Shown piece by piece: positions 27,308 through 35,555 of a stretch of DNA of 64,000 nucleotides (the first letter of the stretch is position 1; every line of letters starts with the position of its first letter). The notes under the pieces were generated by a model. The model worked only from the letters and a program-made list of their open reading frames with translations, was not told the origin of the DNA and made no database searches. The position numbers and the translations under genes are program-made. Source of the DNA: Pseudomonas phenolilytica (lineage in GTDB: Bacteria; Pseudomonadota; Gammaproteobacteria; Pseudomonadales; Pseudomonadaceae); contig NZ_CP058908.1 in assembly GCF_021432765.1 (NCBI RefSeq), positions 3,682,001 through 3,746,000 of the forward strand, in the 5' to 3' direction.

Positions 27308-28489
27308 GTGCTCGCAATGCCTTATCGCCGCTCGCTCGTGGTGATCCTGCCGGTGGCCCTGGTCGTCGGCTGGCTGCTCTGGCAGCACTGGCAAGGGCCG
27401 GAGCTGCCGGGCTATCGCCTGGAGCCGCGCCCGCTGGTGCAGCGGGTGGTTGCCAGCGGCGAGGTGGACAACCAGTCGGTCGCCCAGATCGGCAGCGAGA
27501 TCACCGGCGTGGTCGCCGCCCGCCACGTGCGTGAAGGCGATCCGGTGAAAGCGGGCGACCTGCTGTTGGAGCTGCGTGACGACGAACAACTGGCGCGCCT
27601 GCGCGAGGCCGAGGCCGCCCTGCGCCAGCTGATCGACAGCAGCCGGCCGCAAGCTCAGGCCACGCTGCGCGATGCGCAGAGCAACCTGCAGCAACTGGTA
27701 CGCGAGCGTGAGCGGCGCGAAACCCTGTTCGAACGCAAGCTGCTGGCCTCCGAGCCGCTGGAGCAGGCCCGTCGCGCTGAGCTGGCGGCGCGGGTGATAC
27801 GTGATCGCGCCCGCCTCGCTGCCGCCGCGCAGGCGCCCGGCGGCAGCGAGGAACAGGTGCTGCGCCAGCGTCTGGAGGCCGCCCGCGCCAACCTCGCCAA
27901 GACGCGCATCCACGCCCAGGTCGATGGCATCGTGCAGACCCGCGCCGTCGAGCCGGGCGACTTGGTCCAGCCGGGGCGCATGCTGCTGGAAATCGCCCGC
28001 GCCGGCCGACGCGAAATCATCCTGCCGCTGGACGAGAAGAACCTCGCGCCCGTGGCGATCGGCCAGGCCGCGCAGGTGATCGCCGATGCTTATCCGACGC
28101 GTGCGTTCGCCGCCCGCGTGAGCTTCATCGCGCCCAGCGTCGACACCGCACGCGGCACTATCGATGTGCACCTGGACCTGAAAGAGCCGGCCGAACTGCT
28201 GCGCCAGGGCATGACGGTATCGGTGAACATCGAGACCGGACGCCGCGAGCAGGCGTTGGTACTGCCCAACGACGCGCTGCGCAGCCGCGACGGCGAGCGT
28301 GCGCGGGTGCTGCGGGTGCGTGACGGCAAGGTCGAACAGGTGGATGTGCGTCTCGGCCTGCTCGGCACCGCCTTGAGCGAGATACTCGATGGCCTGCAGG
28401 CCGGCGACCGCGTTCTCGCCGCCGAAGCCGAGGAAGGCCGGCGGGTGCGCCTGCGCGAGCGCCCGATTCCCACCGGCGTGCAGGACTGA
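27308..28489 (+). CDS. Periplasmic adaptor of a MacA/HlyD-type exporter
   Basis: 393 aa membrane fusion protein. An N-terminal membrane anchor (VVILPVALVVGWLLW) precedes a beta-barrel/lipoyl half-motif (GEVDNQSVAQIGSEITGVVA), an alpha-hairpin of about 100 residues (LREAEAALRQLIDSS to EEQVLRQRLEAAR), the second lipoyl half and a C-terminal barrel. It would bridge the inner-membrane ABC pump to an outer-membrane channel. GTG start at 27308 with GGGAG 9 nt upstream; ATG 27317 is possible. It leads an operon with the permease and ATPase genes that follow; no outer-membrane factor is encoded here. Confidence 0.87.
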   Translation: MLAMPYRRSLVVILPVALVVGWLLWQHWQGPELPGYRLEPRPLVQRVVASGEVDNQSVAQIGSEITGVVAARHVREGDPVKAGDLLLELRDDEQLARLREAEAALRQLIDSSRPQAQATLRDAQSNLQQLVRERERRETLFERKLLASEPLEQARRAELAARVIRDRARLAAAAQAPGGSEEQVLRQRLEAARANLAKTRIHAQVDGIVQTRAVEPGDLVQPGRMLLEIARAGRREIILPLDEKNLAPVAIGQAAQVIADAYPTRAFAARVSFIAPSVDTARGTIDVHLDLKEPAELLRQGMTVSVNIETGRREQALVLPNDALRSRDGERARVLRVRDGKVEQVDVRLGLLGTALSEILDGLQAGDRVLAAEAEEGRRVRLRERPIPTGVQD

Positions 28490-28495
28490 TCACCG

Positions 28496-29716
28496 ATGCG
28501 CCTGCTCGACTCGCTGTGGACCGAGTGGAAAATCGCCTTGCGCTTTCTGCTCGATAACCGCCTGCAGACGCTGCTGATCGTTTTCGGCATCGCCGTGGGC
28601 TCGGCGGTGATCGTCTTCATAACCGCGTTGATCACCGGCCTGCAGGCCAACGTGATCGAGCGCACGCTCGGCACCCAGTCGCACATTCGCATCCTGCCGC
28701 CGGACGAGGTCAATCGCGTGCTGCCGGCAGCCGATGGCACGCTGACGCTGCTGCTGGAAAGCCCGCGCGCCCAGCGCCTGCGTTCGATCAGCAATTGGCA
28801 GGATGTGCGCGACGTGCTCGATCAGGACGCCCAGGTGCTCGCCGTATCGCCGGTGATCAGCGGTCCGGCGCTGGCGCGCCGCGGCGTCGCGCGGGCTTCG
28901 GTGGCGCTGGTCGGCATCGATCCACAGCGCTACCAGCGCATCATCCCGCTGGCCGAGGAACTGGTTGCGGGCGAACTGCGCGTCGGTGCCGGCGACGCGG
29001 TGATCGGCACCGAACTGGCGCGCGACCTGGGCCTTGGCGTCGGCGACAAGCTGCGCCTGGACGCCGGCGAGGGGCGCGAGGCGGTCGTCGATATCGCCGG
29101 AATCTTCGAGCTGGGCGTGCGCGAGCTGGACGAGCGCTACGTCTATCTGGATCTCAAGCAGGCGCAGACCCTGCTCGACCTGCCGGGCGGCGTGACGGTG
29201 ATCGACACCACCGTGGCGCAGATTTTCGAGGCCGACCGGATCGCCCGCCGCCTCGCCCGCTTGACCGGCCTGCGCGCCGAAAGCTGGATGGATACCAACG
29301 GCCAGCTGCTCAACGCGCTTAGCTCCCAGAGCATGACCACCGAGATGATTCGCGTGTTCGTCGGCATCTCGGTGGCCTTCGGCATCGCCAGCGTGCTTGC
29401 CGTCAGTGTCGTCCAACGCACCCGGGAGATCGGCATCCTGCGCGCGATGGGCAGCCCACGCCAGCAGATCCTGCGGGTATTTCTGATCCAGGGCGGCCTG
29501 CTCGGCCTGCTCGGTTCGGCCTGCGGCGGCGGCGTCGGCTGGGGATTGGTGCAGGTGTTCAACCTGCTGGGGCCACGGCTGTTCTTCATTCCGGTCGACC
29601 CGACGCTGGTGCCGCTGGCCATGCTCGTGGCAACCGTGACCGGCGTGCTGGCTGCCGCCCTGCCCGCCCGCCGCGCGGCACACTACGACCCGGCGGTGGC
29701 CATTCGCTATGTCTGA
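28496..29716 (+). CDS. MacB/FtsX-like ABC transporter permease
   Basis: 406 aa. One N-terminal membrane helix (LLIVFGIAVGSAVIVFITAL), a large periplasmic MacB core domain (about residues 50-270), then three helices at the C-terminus with the FtsX signature SVVQRTREIGILRAMGSPRQ. These proteins use ATP hydrolysis in the cytoplasm to move a periplasmic part rather than passing substrate through the membrane. It lies 6 bp after the adaptor and overlaps the ATPase gene by 8 bp. MacB is usually a fused ATPase-permease; here the two are separate, as in LolCDE-type systems. Confidence 0.9.
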   Translation: MRLLDSLWTEWKIALRFLLDNRLQTLLIVFGIAVGSAVIVFITALITGLQANVIERTLGTQSHIRILPPDEVNRVLPAADGTLTLLLESPRAQRLRSISNWQDVRDVLDQDAQVLAVSPVISGPALARRGVARASVALVGIDPQRYQRIIPLAEELVAGELRVGAGDAVIGTELARDLGLGVGDKLRLDAGEGREAVVDIAGIFELGVRELDERYVYLDLKQAQTLLDLPGGVTVIDTTVAQIFEADRIARRLARLTGLRAESWMDTNGQLLNALSSQSMTTEMIRVFVGISVAFGIASVLAVSVVQRTREIGILRAMGSPRQQILRVFLIQGGLLGLLGSACGGGVGWGLVQVFNLLGPRLFFIPVDPTLVPLAMLVATVTGVLAAALPARRAAHYDPAVAIRYV

Positions 29717-30455
29717 TCCGACCCTGCCTCCACGCGAAGTACTGCGCCTGGAAGGCGTGCGCAAGAGTTTCAACCTCGGCACGCCACTGGAAAGCGAGGT
29801 GCTGCACGGCATCGACCTGCGCCTGTGCGCCGGCGAGCTGACCGCGCTTATCGGTCCGTCCGGCTCGGGCAAGAGCACGCTGCTGAACGTCATTGGCCTG
29901 CTCGACCCGCCGAGTGCCGGCGAGCTGTACCTGCTCGGCCGGCCGACGCGGACGGTCGATGACGAGACACGCACGCGCCTGCGCAACGAAGCGATCGGCT
30001 TCGTCTTCCAGTTCCATCACCTGATCTCAGCATTCAGCGTGCTGGATAACGTGCTGATGCCGCTGATGATCCGGCACGGTAAACCGTCGGCGACGGAGAT
30101 CGATCTGGCGCGCAGCCTGCTCGACGAGGTCGGCCTCGCCGCGTACGCCGACAAGAAGCCCACGCAGATTTCCGGTGGCCAACAGCAGCGGGTCGCCATC
30201 GCCCGTGCGCTGGTGACCCGCCCACCGCTGCTGCTGGCCGACGAGCCGACCGGAAACCTCGACACACGCACCGCGCAGAGCGTGTTCGAGCTGTTCCACC
30301 GCATCAATGCACAGTTCGGCTGCGCGGTGCTGGTGGTAACCCACGACCCGCGCCTGGCGGCCAACTGCGCGCGCACCGTGCAGCTCGTCGACGGACAGAT
30401 CGTCAGCGACGCGTTGAATTCGCCTCTCGATGTGCAGTCGCCACCGTCGAAATAG
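29709..30455 (+). CDS. ABC transporter ATPase (LolD/MacB-type)
   Basis: 248 aa. Walker A GPSGSGKSTLLN, Q-loop in FVFQFHHLISAFSVLDN, signature ISGGQQQRVAIARAL, Walker B LLLADEPTGNLD and switch histidine VVTHD. It powers the preceding FtsX-like permease. The FVFQxHHL sequence and the length place it in the LolD/MacB/FtsE branch. The substrate of the three-gene exporter cannot be told from sequence: macrolide-like compounds, peptides or lipids are all used by relatives. Confidence 0.92.
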   Translation: MSDPTLPPREVLRLEGVRKSFNLGTPLESEVLHGIDLRLCAGELTALIGPSGSGKSTLLNVIGLLDPPSAGELYLLGRPTRTVDDETRTRLRNEAIGFVFQFHHLISAFSVLDNVLMPLMIRHGKPSATEIDLARSLLDEVGLAAYADKKPTQISGGQQQRVAIARALVTRPPLLLADEPTGNLDTRTAQSVFELFHRINAQFGCAVLVVTHDPRLAANCARTVQLVDGQIVSDALNSPLDVQSPPSK

Positions 30456-30510
30456 TCGTCGGCCCAACGAAACGCAACCACGAAAAACGCGCTACTATCG
30501 ACAGGCTTGC

Positions 30511-30526
30511 ATACTCCATAGGGTAT
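30511..30526. promoter_or_regulatory. Candidate CsoR-type operator before the persulfide dioxygenase gene
   Basis: ATACTC CATA GGGTAT is an imperfect inverted repeat of the ATACCC-N4-GGGTAT form used by CsoR/CstR-family repressors. It sits 25 bp before the start codon. A related sequence precedes the csoR-like gene at 33914-33929. Confidence 0.45.
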
Positions 30527-30550
30527 TAATACGTTGAAAGGAGTTGCGAC

Positions 30551-31414
30551 ATGAGCGCCCGGATTGAAGCCTTCTTCGACCCCGCCACCTTCACCTACAG
30601 CTACGTTGTCAGCGATCCGCAGACGCGCCAGTGCGCGGTGATCGACTCCGTGCTCGACTATGACGCCGCCTCCGGACGTACATCGCATCAGGCCGCCGAT
30701 CGCATCATCGACTACATCCGCACGCACGATCTGCAAGTCAAATGGCTGCTGGAAACCCATGTGCATGCCGATCACCTGAGCGCCGCTCACTATCTCAAGC
30801 AGCACCTGGGCGGCCGGCTCGCCATTGGCGAGCGCATCACCGAAGTGCAACGTACCTTTGCCGAACTGTTCAACGCCGGCGCCGGATTCGCCACCGATGG
30901 ACGGCAGTTCGATCAGCTGTTCCGTGACGGCGAACGGTTCCAAATCGGCAGCCTCGATGCACAGGCACTGCATACGCCAGGCCACACGCCCGCCTGCCTC
31001 ACCTACCTGATCGGCGACGCCGCCTTCGTCGGCGATACGCTGTTCATGCCCGACTACGGCACCGCCCGCTGCGACTTTCCCGGCGGCGACGCGCGCACGC
31101 TGTACCGCTCGATCCAGAAACTGTTCGCCCTGCCCGACAGCACCCGCGTGTTCCTCTGCCATGACTACAAGGCGTCAGGCCGCGAGACGTTCTTCCACGA
31201 AACCAGTATCGGCGCCGAGCGCGCGCACAACATTCATATCCACGCCGGCATCGACGAGGAGGAGTTCGTGACCATGCGTACCGCGAGCGATGCCACGCTC
31301 GGGCTGCCGGCACTGATCCTGCCTTCGGTTCAGGTCAACATGCGCGGCGGCGAACTGCCCCCAGCGGAGAGCAACGGCACGCGCTACCTGAAGATACCCC
31401 TGGACAGGCTCTGA
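30551..31414 (+). CDS. MBL-fold persulfide dioxygenase-like protein
   Basis: 287 aa metallo-beta-lactamase fold protein of the ETHE1/Blh group. The metal site is visible as THVHADHLSAAHYL, HTPGHTPACLTYL and FVGDTLFMPDYGTARCDFPG, with HDY near residue 195. Relatives oxidise glutathione persulfide to sulfite and glutathione. The neighbouring rhodanese, sulfane-sulfur transport proteins and BigR-like regulator all support a role in sulfide/persulfide detoxification. A good AAAGGAG precedes the ATG by 8 nt. Confidence 0.87.
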   Translation: MSARIEAFFDPATFTYSYVVSDPQTRQCAVIDSVLDYDAASGRTSHQAADRIIDYIRTHDLQVKWLLETHVHADHLSAAHYLKQHLGGRLAIGERITEVQRTFAELFNAGAGFATDGRQFDQLFRDGERFQIGSLDAQALHTPGHTPACLTYLIGDAAFVGDTLFMPDYGTARCDFPGGDARTLYRSIQKLFALPDSTRVFLCHDYKASGRETFFHETSIGAERAHNIHIHAGIDEEEFVTMRTASDATLGLPALILPSVQVNMRGGELPPAESNGTRYLKIPLDRL

Positions 31415-31455
31415 CCGCCCAGATCACGAACCTTTGACTCACGGGAGACCGCCAC

Positions 31456-31836
31456 ATGAAAACCGCCCATGACCTCGTCGTCGAGGCCCGGACCCGCATC
31501 CGGGAAGTTCCGATTGCCGATGCCGAAGCGGCGATTCGCGAAGCGGACGTACTGATCGACGTGCGCGAAGGCGACGAGTACCACGTCGCGCACATTCCCG
31601 GTGCCGTGAACATTCCGCGTGGCGTGCTGGAGTTCAAGCTCAGCGGCATGCCCGAGTTCGATTCGCGCGATCTGGCGATCGTGCTCTACTGCAAGACCGG
31701 AGGGCGCGCAGCGCTCGCTGCCGCAGCGCTGCGGGAGATGGGCTATCTGCAGGTCCGGTCCGTCGAAGGCGGCTTCGATGCCTGGTGCGCCGCCGGCCTG
31801 CCGCAAACGACTCCGAGCCTGCCCGACTTCAGTTGA
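31456..31836 (+). CDS. Rhodanese-like sulfurtransferase
   Basis: 126 aa single-domain rhodanese. The active-site loop is VLYCKTGGRAALAA with the sulfur-carrying cysteine; the N-terminal part has the CH2A-like DVLIDVREGDEYHVAHIPGA. It would pass sulfane sulfur between thiol acceptors, for example persulfide to or from glutathione. It lies 41 bp after the persulfide dioxygenase gene and is probably co-transcribed with it, a pairing seen in many sulfide-oxidising loci. Confidence 0.9.
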   Translation: MKTAHDLVVEARTRIREVPIADAEAAIREADVLIDVREGDEYHVAHIPGAVNIPRGVLEFKLSGMPEFDSRDLAIVLYCKTGGRAALAAAALREMGYLQVRSVEGGFDAWCAAGLPQTTPSLPDFS

Positions 31837-31952
31837 ATTCGTGTTCAAACGACAGACAAACCATCAGGTGGCGTTGCGCGATCACGCTAGACTTCTGCAC
31901 GCAACGCGGCGGTCGCAATGGCCGCCACGCAATGACCGCGGAGATGAAGACG

Positions 31953-32381
31953 ATGAAGCGAGGGATATGGGCGCTGCTGCTGGGCATTGGCATCGGCACG
32001 ATCCAGTTGGCGCAGGCTCAGGAGCTGAAGATCACCCTGGCGGGCGTCGAGCATGACCGGGGCAATGTGCGAGTCGGGTTGTACGCCGATCCGAAGACCT
32101 TCCGCAAGGAGGCCAAGGCATTCGCCACCAAGCAGGCCCCCGCGGCAACCGGCGACGTGACGCTGACTTTCGGTGATGTTCCGCCGGGACGTTATGCGGT
32201 CATGGCCTACCATGACGAGAATGGCAACGGCGAACTCGACCGCCGCTTCGGCATGTTTCCAGCCGAAGGCTACGGTCTGTCCAATAACCCCAAGGTGATG
32301 GGCCCGCCGGCCTTCGAAGACAGCGCTTTCGACGTCGTCCCCGAGCAGAGCACGACCATCATTATCGACATGCGCTACTGA
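31953..32381 (+). CDS. DUF2141 secreted protein
   Basis: 142 aa. A signal peptide is clear (MKRGIWALLLGIGIGTIQLA, cleavage probably after AQA). The mature part is a small beta-sandwich with VRVGLYADPKTF, PPGRYAVMAYHDENGNGELD and GFGMFP-like (RRFGMFPAEGYGLSNN), which matches the DUF2141 family of exported proteins of unknown function. The ATG at 31953 has GGAG 9 nt upstream; earlier in-frame ATGs (31932, 31944) lack a site. Confidence 0.85.
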   Translation: MKRGIWALLLGIGIGTIQLAQAQELKITLAGVEHDRGNVRVGLYADPKTFRKEAKAFATKQAPAATGDVTLTFGDVPPGRYAVMAYHDENGNGELDRRFGMFPAEGYGLSNNPKVMGPPAFEDSAFDVVPEQSTTIIIDMRY

Positions 32382-32433
32382 GCGCATGTGATGGCCGCCG
32401 CCGGTCGATTGCCGACCAGCGGCGGGTGTGCCG

Positions 32434-32625
32434 TTAATGGCGCAGCTTGCAGGTCTTGATGCCCAGCAGACCGTATGCGGGGCAGAAACGGAAGATGCCC
32501 GTCGCAAGCGGGAGCAGGCCGATCCAGCCCCACATGCCGATCACGCCGCCCAGCGTCAGACCGATCAGCAACAGCCCGACCACTATCCGCACCGTACGAT
32601 CGATTGTTCCCACATTGGCTTTCAT
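32434..32625 (-). CDS. DUF2892 inner-membrane protein
   Basis: 63 aa with two hydrophobic helices. It begins MKANVGTIDRTVRIVVGLLL and ends FCPAYGLLGIKTCKLR, the standard DUF2892 (YgaP C-terminal-like) pattern with the CPxYxxxGxxTC cysteines. In other bacteria such proteins are fused to or encoded beside rhodaneses and sulfane-sulfur transport proteins. Start at ATG 32625 with GGAGGT upstream. It is the last gene of the leftward regulator-pmpA-pmpB operon. Confidence 0.88.
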   Translation of the reverse strand: MKANVGTIDRTVRIVVGLLLIGLTLGGVIGMWGWIGLLPLATGIFRFCPAYGLLGIKTCKLRH

Positions 32626-32638
32626 GATGACCTCCAGG

Positions 32639-33058
32639 TCAGTGCGCGCGCCGGTTCTCCAGCGCAGTGAAGAGCAACATTCCGCCGAGCATCGCCACGA
32701 CGAACAGTACGACCTGCCAGCGCCCGGACAGCAGCGTGGCCAGCGCCGGACCTGGACAGATGCCGGCGATACCCCAGCCCACACCGAACAGCAGGCTGCC
32801 GCCAATCAGGCGCCGATCCAGCTCACGCTTCTCCGGCAAGCGCATCGGTGCCTCGAGCAGCGAGACATGGCGACGCCGCGCCCAGCCGAACGGCAGCAGC
32901 GCCACTGCGATGGCACCGGCCATCACCAGGGCCAGTGACGGGTCCCAGGCACCCGCCAGGTCGAGAAAACCGATCACCTTGGCCGGATTGGCCATGCCCG
33001 AAAGCAGCAGGCCGATACCGAACAGCAGACCCGCGGCAAATGCAGTCAGCTTGCGCAT
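32639..33058 (-). CDS. YeeE/YedE-type sulfur transport protein, PmpB-like
   Basis: 139 aa, four membrane segments. It begins MRKLTAFAAGLLFGIGLLLS and contains GSLLFGVGWGIAGICPGPAL, the second half-motif of the YeeE/YedE family with its conserved cysteine. Split pairs of such small proteins (PmpA/PmpB) are believed to import thiosulfate or other sulfane sulfur. It starts 2 bp after the pmpA-like stop. Confidence 0.85.
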   Translation of the reverse strand: MRKLTAFAAGLLFGIGLLLSGMANPAKVIGFLDLAGAWDPSLALVMAGAIAVALLPFGWARRRHVSLLEAPMRLPEKRELDRRLIGGSLLFGVGWGIAGICPGPALATLLSGRWQVVLFVVAMLGGMLLFTALENRRAH

Positions 33059-33060
33059 GT

Positions 33061-33495
33061 TCAAGCTCCGACAAGATGGCGAATGACGAAAACGGTCGCG
33101 AATCCTGCGGCCATGAAGGTCAGGGTCGCGACGATAGAACGCGCCGAGAGGCGTGATATACCGCAAACGCCGTGTCCGCTGGTGCAGCCAGCGCCATAGC
33201 GCGTCCCTACACCGACCAGCACGCCGGCGATCAGCAGGCCAAGCCAATTGGTCTGGAATTCCATCCGCGGCCATTCGCCGGCCATCAGCCACAGCAAGGG
33301 CGCCAGCAGGATGCCAAGCAGGAACAGCGCCTTCTCGCCCCGCCCCTCCGCCTTGCGCTCCAGCAGGCTGGCGAGCAGGCCGCTGATACCGGCAATGCGG
33401 CCATTCAGCATGATGAACAGAGCAGCTGCCAGGCCGATCAACGCGCCGCCGGCTAATGCCGACCAAGGGGTGAAATTGACCCAATCGATAGTCAT
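33061..33495 (-). CDS. YeeE/YedE-type sulfur transport protein, PmpA-like
   Basis: 144 aa, four membrane segments. The signature YGAGCTSGHGVCGISRLSAR contains the two cysteines that in YeeE-type transporters contact thiosulfate. It begins MTIDWVNFTPWSALAGGALI. The start overlaps the stop of the ArsR regulator gene by four bases (ATGA), so regulator and transporter are coupled in one operon. Confidence 0.87.
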   Translation of the reverse strand: MTIDWVNFTPWSALAGGALIGLAAALFIMLNGRIAGISGLLASLLERKAEGRGEKALFLLGILLAPLLWLMAGEWPRMEFQTNWLGLLIAGVLVGVGTRYGAGCTSGHGVCGISRLSARSIVATLTFMAAGFATVFVIRHLVGA

Positions 33496-33815
33496 TGCTC
33501 GCTCCCGCAGAAAAGTTGATAGAGCGTGGCGATGACCGCCAGCGCCTCGGGGCTGGCGATGCGATAGAAGATCTGCTTGCCGTCGCGACGGGTCTCCACC
33601 AGGCCCTCACGCCGCAGCACGGCCAGCTGTTGCGACAGCGTCGGCTGCTGGATGCCCAGCAACTGCTCCATGTCGCTGACATTGCGCTCGCCCTGGCTCA
33701 ACTGGCATAGCAGGAGTAGCCGGTCCGGATTCGCGAGCGCGCGCAGGAGCTGACCTGCAGCCGCCGCGCTTTCGCGCAGGCGTTGTATATCCAATTCAGC
33801 AGAAGCAAGCGTCAC
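33492..33815 (-). CDS. BigR-like ArsR-family repressor
   Basis: 107 aa winged-helix regulator. HTH region MEQLLGIQQPTLSQQLAVLR and wing EGLVETRRDGKQIFYRI. Counting from the GTG at 33815, cysteines are at 37 (LLLLCQLSQ) and 103 (YQLFCGSEQ), 66 residues apart, the same distance as the redox pair of BigR (Cys42/Cys108), which forms a disulfide or polysulfide bridge on exposure to sulfide and releases DNA. GTG is preceded by GAAGGTG at 6 nt. An AT-rich palindrome lies just upstream and the gene heads the pmpA-pmpB-DUF2892 operon it probably represses. Confidence 0.87.
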   Translation of the reverse strand: MTLASAELDIQRLRESAAAAGQLLRALANPDRLLLLCQLSQGERNVSDMEQLLGIQQPTLSQQLAVLRREGLVETRRDGKQIFYRIASPEALAVIATLYQLFCGSEQ

Positions 33816-33834
33816 AACCAACACCTTCAAGAAA

Positions 33835-33860
33835 AACAATATATTTATATGTATATTGTT
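33835..33860. promoter_or_regulatory. AT-rich palindrome, probable BigR-like operator
   Basis: Perfect 9-bp arms AACAATATA / TATATTGTT separated by 8 bp, in the most AT-rich spot of this region, 20 bp upstream of the regulator start. BigR-type repressors bind AT-rich palindromes over their own promoter, so autoregulation is likely. Confidence 0.7.
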
Positions 33861-33913
33861 TGCCGACCCGCTTGTCAACACAACGGTAGTCAACGCTCGA
33901 TGCCGTCGCTAGG

Positions 33914-33929
33914 ATGCCCCTACCGGTAT
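33914..33929. promoter_or_regulatory. Candidate CsoR-type operator before the csoR-like gene
   Basis: ATGCCCCTACCGGTAT resembles, on the other strand (ATACCGGTAGGGGCAT), the sequence at 30511-30526: both keep ATAC at one end and GGG(T/C)AT at the other with equal length. Autoregulation by the csoR-like protein would fit. Confidence 0.35.
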
Positions 33930-33994
33930 ATGACCAACCCACGCAACGTACTCGCGCCGGGCGCTCTGTTCGTTTCTTCCCGCCGAGGTGATTG

Positions 33995-34279
33995 ATGGAA
34001 GACCAGGCAATAACGTCGATCGACATGCAGGACCAGCAGCAGGCCATGCTCAAGCGGCTGGCCCGGGTCGAAGGCCAGATTCGCGGCATCCAGGCGATGA
34101 TCAAGCGTGGCGAGGAATGCGAGGCCATTGCTCAGCAGTTCTCGGCCGCCCGCAGCGCACTGGATAAGGCCTATAGGCTGATGCTGACCTGTCTGCTCGA
34201 GGAGGCGCTACACGATCAGGACCAGGACACGGCTGCTGCACTGGAGCGTGTGCGCAGTATCTTCACCAAGTACACCTGA
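33995..34279 (+). CDS. CsoR/RcnR/FrmR-family repressor
   Basis: 94 aa all-helical regulator of the DUF156 family: LKRLARVEGQIRGIQAMIKR, then SAARSALDKAYRLMLTC. Family members sense Cu, Ni/Co, formaldehyde or persulfide. Two cysteines are seen, Cys42 and Cys66. The copper-sensor set (Cys-His-Cys) is not complete because the histidine position before the second cysteine is not conserved, so I cannot name the signal. The sulfide/persulfide surroundings favour a thiol-based sensor. A TTG directly before the ATG is also a possible start. Confidence 0.85.
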   Translation: MEDQAITSIDMQDQQQAMLKRLARVEGQIRGIQAMIKRGEECEAIAQQFSAARSALDKAYRLMLTCLLEEALHDQDQDTAAALERVRSIFTKYT

Positions 34280-34350
34280 GTGATCGACGCGGCTGCCGCC
34301 TAGCGATGCCCGTGAAGAGAATGAGTGACGTGAGGAATTGCGGACATAAA

Positions 34351-34375
34351 AAAAGCGACCCTTAGGTCGCTTTTT
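34351..34375. terminator. Bidirectional terminator
   Basis: Perfect 10-bp stem AAAAGCGACC / GGTCGCTTTT with a CTTA loop and flanking A and T runs, between the csoR-like gene and the two leftward tRNA genes. It can stop transcription from both sides. Confidence 0.85.
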
Positions 34376-34410
34376 AGCTCCAGATGCCTGATCGGCATGT
34401 GAAGGGAATT

Positions 34411-34486
<76 letters not shown>

Positions 34487-34491
34487 AAACT

Positions 34492-34567
34492 TGGCGTCCC
34501 CTAGGGGACTCGAACCCCTGTTACCGCCGTGAAAGGGCGGTGTCCTAGGCCACTAGACGAAGGGGAC
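34492..34567 (-). tRNA. tRNA-Glu (TTC)
   Basis: 76 nt including CCA. Acceptor GTCCCCT/AGGGGAC, anticodon arm CCGCCCTTTCACGGCGG with TTC, T-arm CAGGGGTTCGAGTCCCCT. It is transcribed first in the Glu-Gly pair. The promoter should lie within the 34568-34767 gap, which holds no gene. Confidence 0.96.
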
Positions 34568-34767
34568 ACACCCCGGAAACTACAGCCTGATTCCGGCTTG
34601 CTGCGCTTCGTTTGGTGCTTCACGCTGCAAGTGGCGCGCATTTTATGGAGGCACCGATAGCCCGTCAACCCTGCAAACAAAAAAAATCGACATCGCCTTC
34701 GGAGCTATCAGCTTGCCACCCCAACCACTACACTCAGGCGCAAACTCAGCCGCACGGAGTGCCTGAT

Positions 34768-35535
34768 GTGTCTCCTTTAATGATCACCGGCCTGGTCGTT
34801 GCCGGCGTGGTTCTGCTGGTCGCTATCGGCTATATCAACCAACTCGTCGAGCGAAAGAACCTGGAGAAAGCCAGGCTACGCGCAGACCTGAACGATCGCC
34901 GACGCCGCTGCAGCAATCTCAGCGAAGCGCTGCCCGGGCAGATGATGACGCCGGCCCTGAAGCAGGTGCTCGCCCGCCTCGAGCTGAACCTCAGCGAACG
35001 GCTGCTGCCGCTCGAGCGCGGCAACGATCAGCTGGCCGGCCGAATCCAGAGCCTGCGCAGCGAGATCGCCGAAGGCGATGCTATCCCGGTTCGCAATCCG
35101 CCACGGCAGATCGTCAGCGAAGCCCAGGCCAAGGAGGTGCGCTTCATGCTCGAAGATCTCCATGCACAGATTGTTCGAGCAGCCAAGGAGCGTCAGCTCG
35201 GCCAGGACGAAGGTCGCCGCTGGGTTCAGGAAATCCAGCGCCTGCTAGCCGTCCTGCACATTGAATACTTTGCCGGTCTCGGCCGTCAGGCGCTGCAACA
35301 GAACCTGCCACAACGCGCGCGCCTGGCCTTCGAGCGCGCGATCCAGCACATTCGCAAACAGCCGTCTACAGTCGAGTACTCGGCGCAACTCAAGCAATTG
35401 CAGAATCTTCTCGATCACGCCAATGCATTGGTAGCGAATCAGGCGCGTCCCGCCGCAGATGAGCCGAGCGAACTGGCCGAAGGCATGAAGGCATTCGACG
35501 ACGAGGATCTGTGGAAGAAGAACAACGTCTACTAG
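34768..35535 (+). CDS. Membrane-anchored coiled-coil protein of unknown function
   Basis: About 255 aa. An N-terminal helix (MITGLVVAGVVLLVAIGYIN) anchors it in the inner membrane; residues 30-110 are charged and likely coiled-coil (VERKNLEKARLRADLNDRRR), followed by a helical, possibly TPR-like part (YFAGLGRQALQQNLPQRARL, then LAFERAIQHI). It ends EDLWKKNNVY. I do not recognise a named family, though the gene seems conserved in pseudomonads. GTG at 34768 has GGAG 8 nt upstream and is preferred; ATG 34780 is an alternative. The next gene, a GST, follows at 20 bp. Confidence 0.8.
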   Translation: MSPLMITGLVVAGVVLLVAIGYINQLVERKNLEKARLRADLNDRRRRCSNLSEALPGQMMTPALKQVLARLELNLSERLLPLERGNDQLAGRIQSLRSEIAEGDAIPVRNPPRQIVSEAQAKEVRFMLEDLHAQIVRAAKERQLGQDEGRRWVQEIQRLLAVLHIEYFAGLGRQALQQNLPQRARLAFERAIQHIRKQPSTVEYSAQLKQLQNLLDHANALVANQARPAADEPSELAEGMKAFDDEDLWKKNNVY

Positions 35536-35555
35536 GCCCTACAGAGAGAACAACA

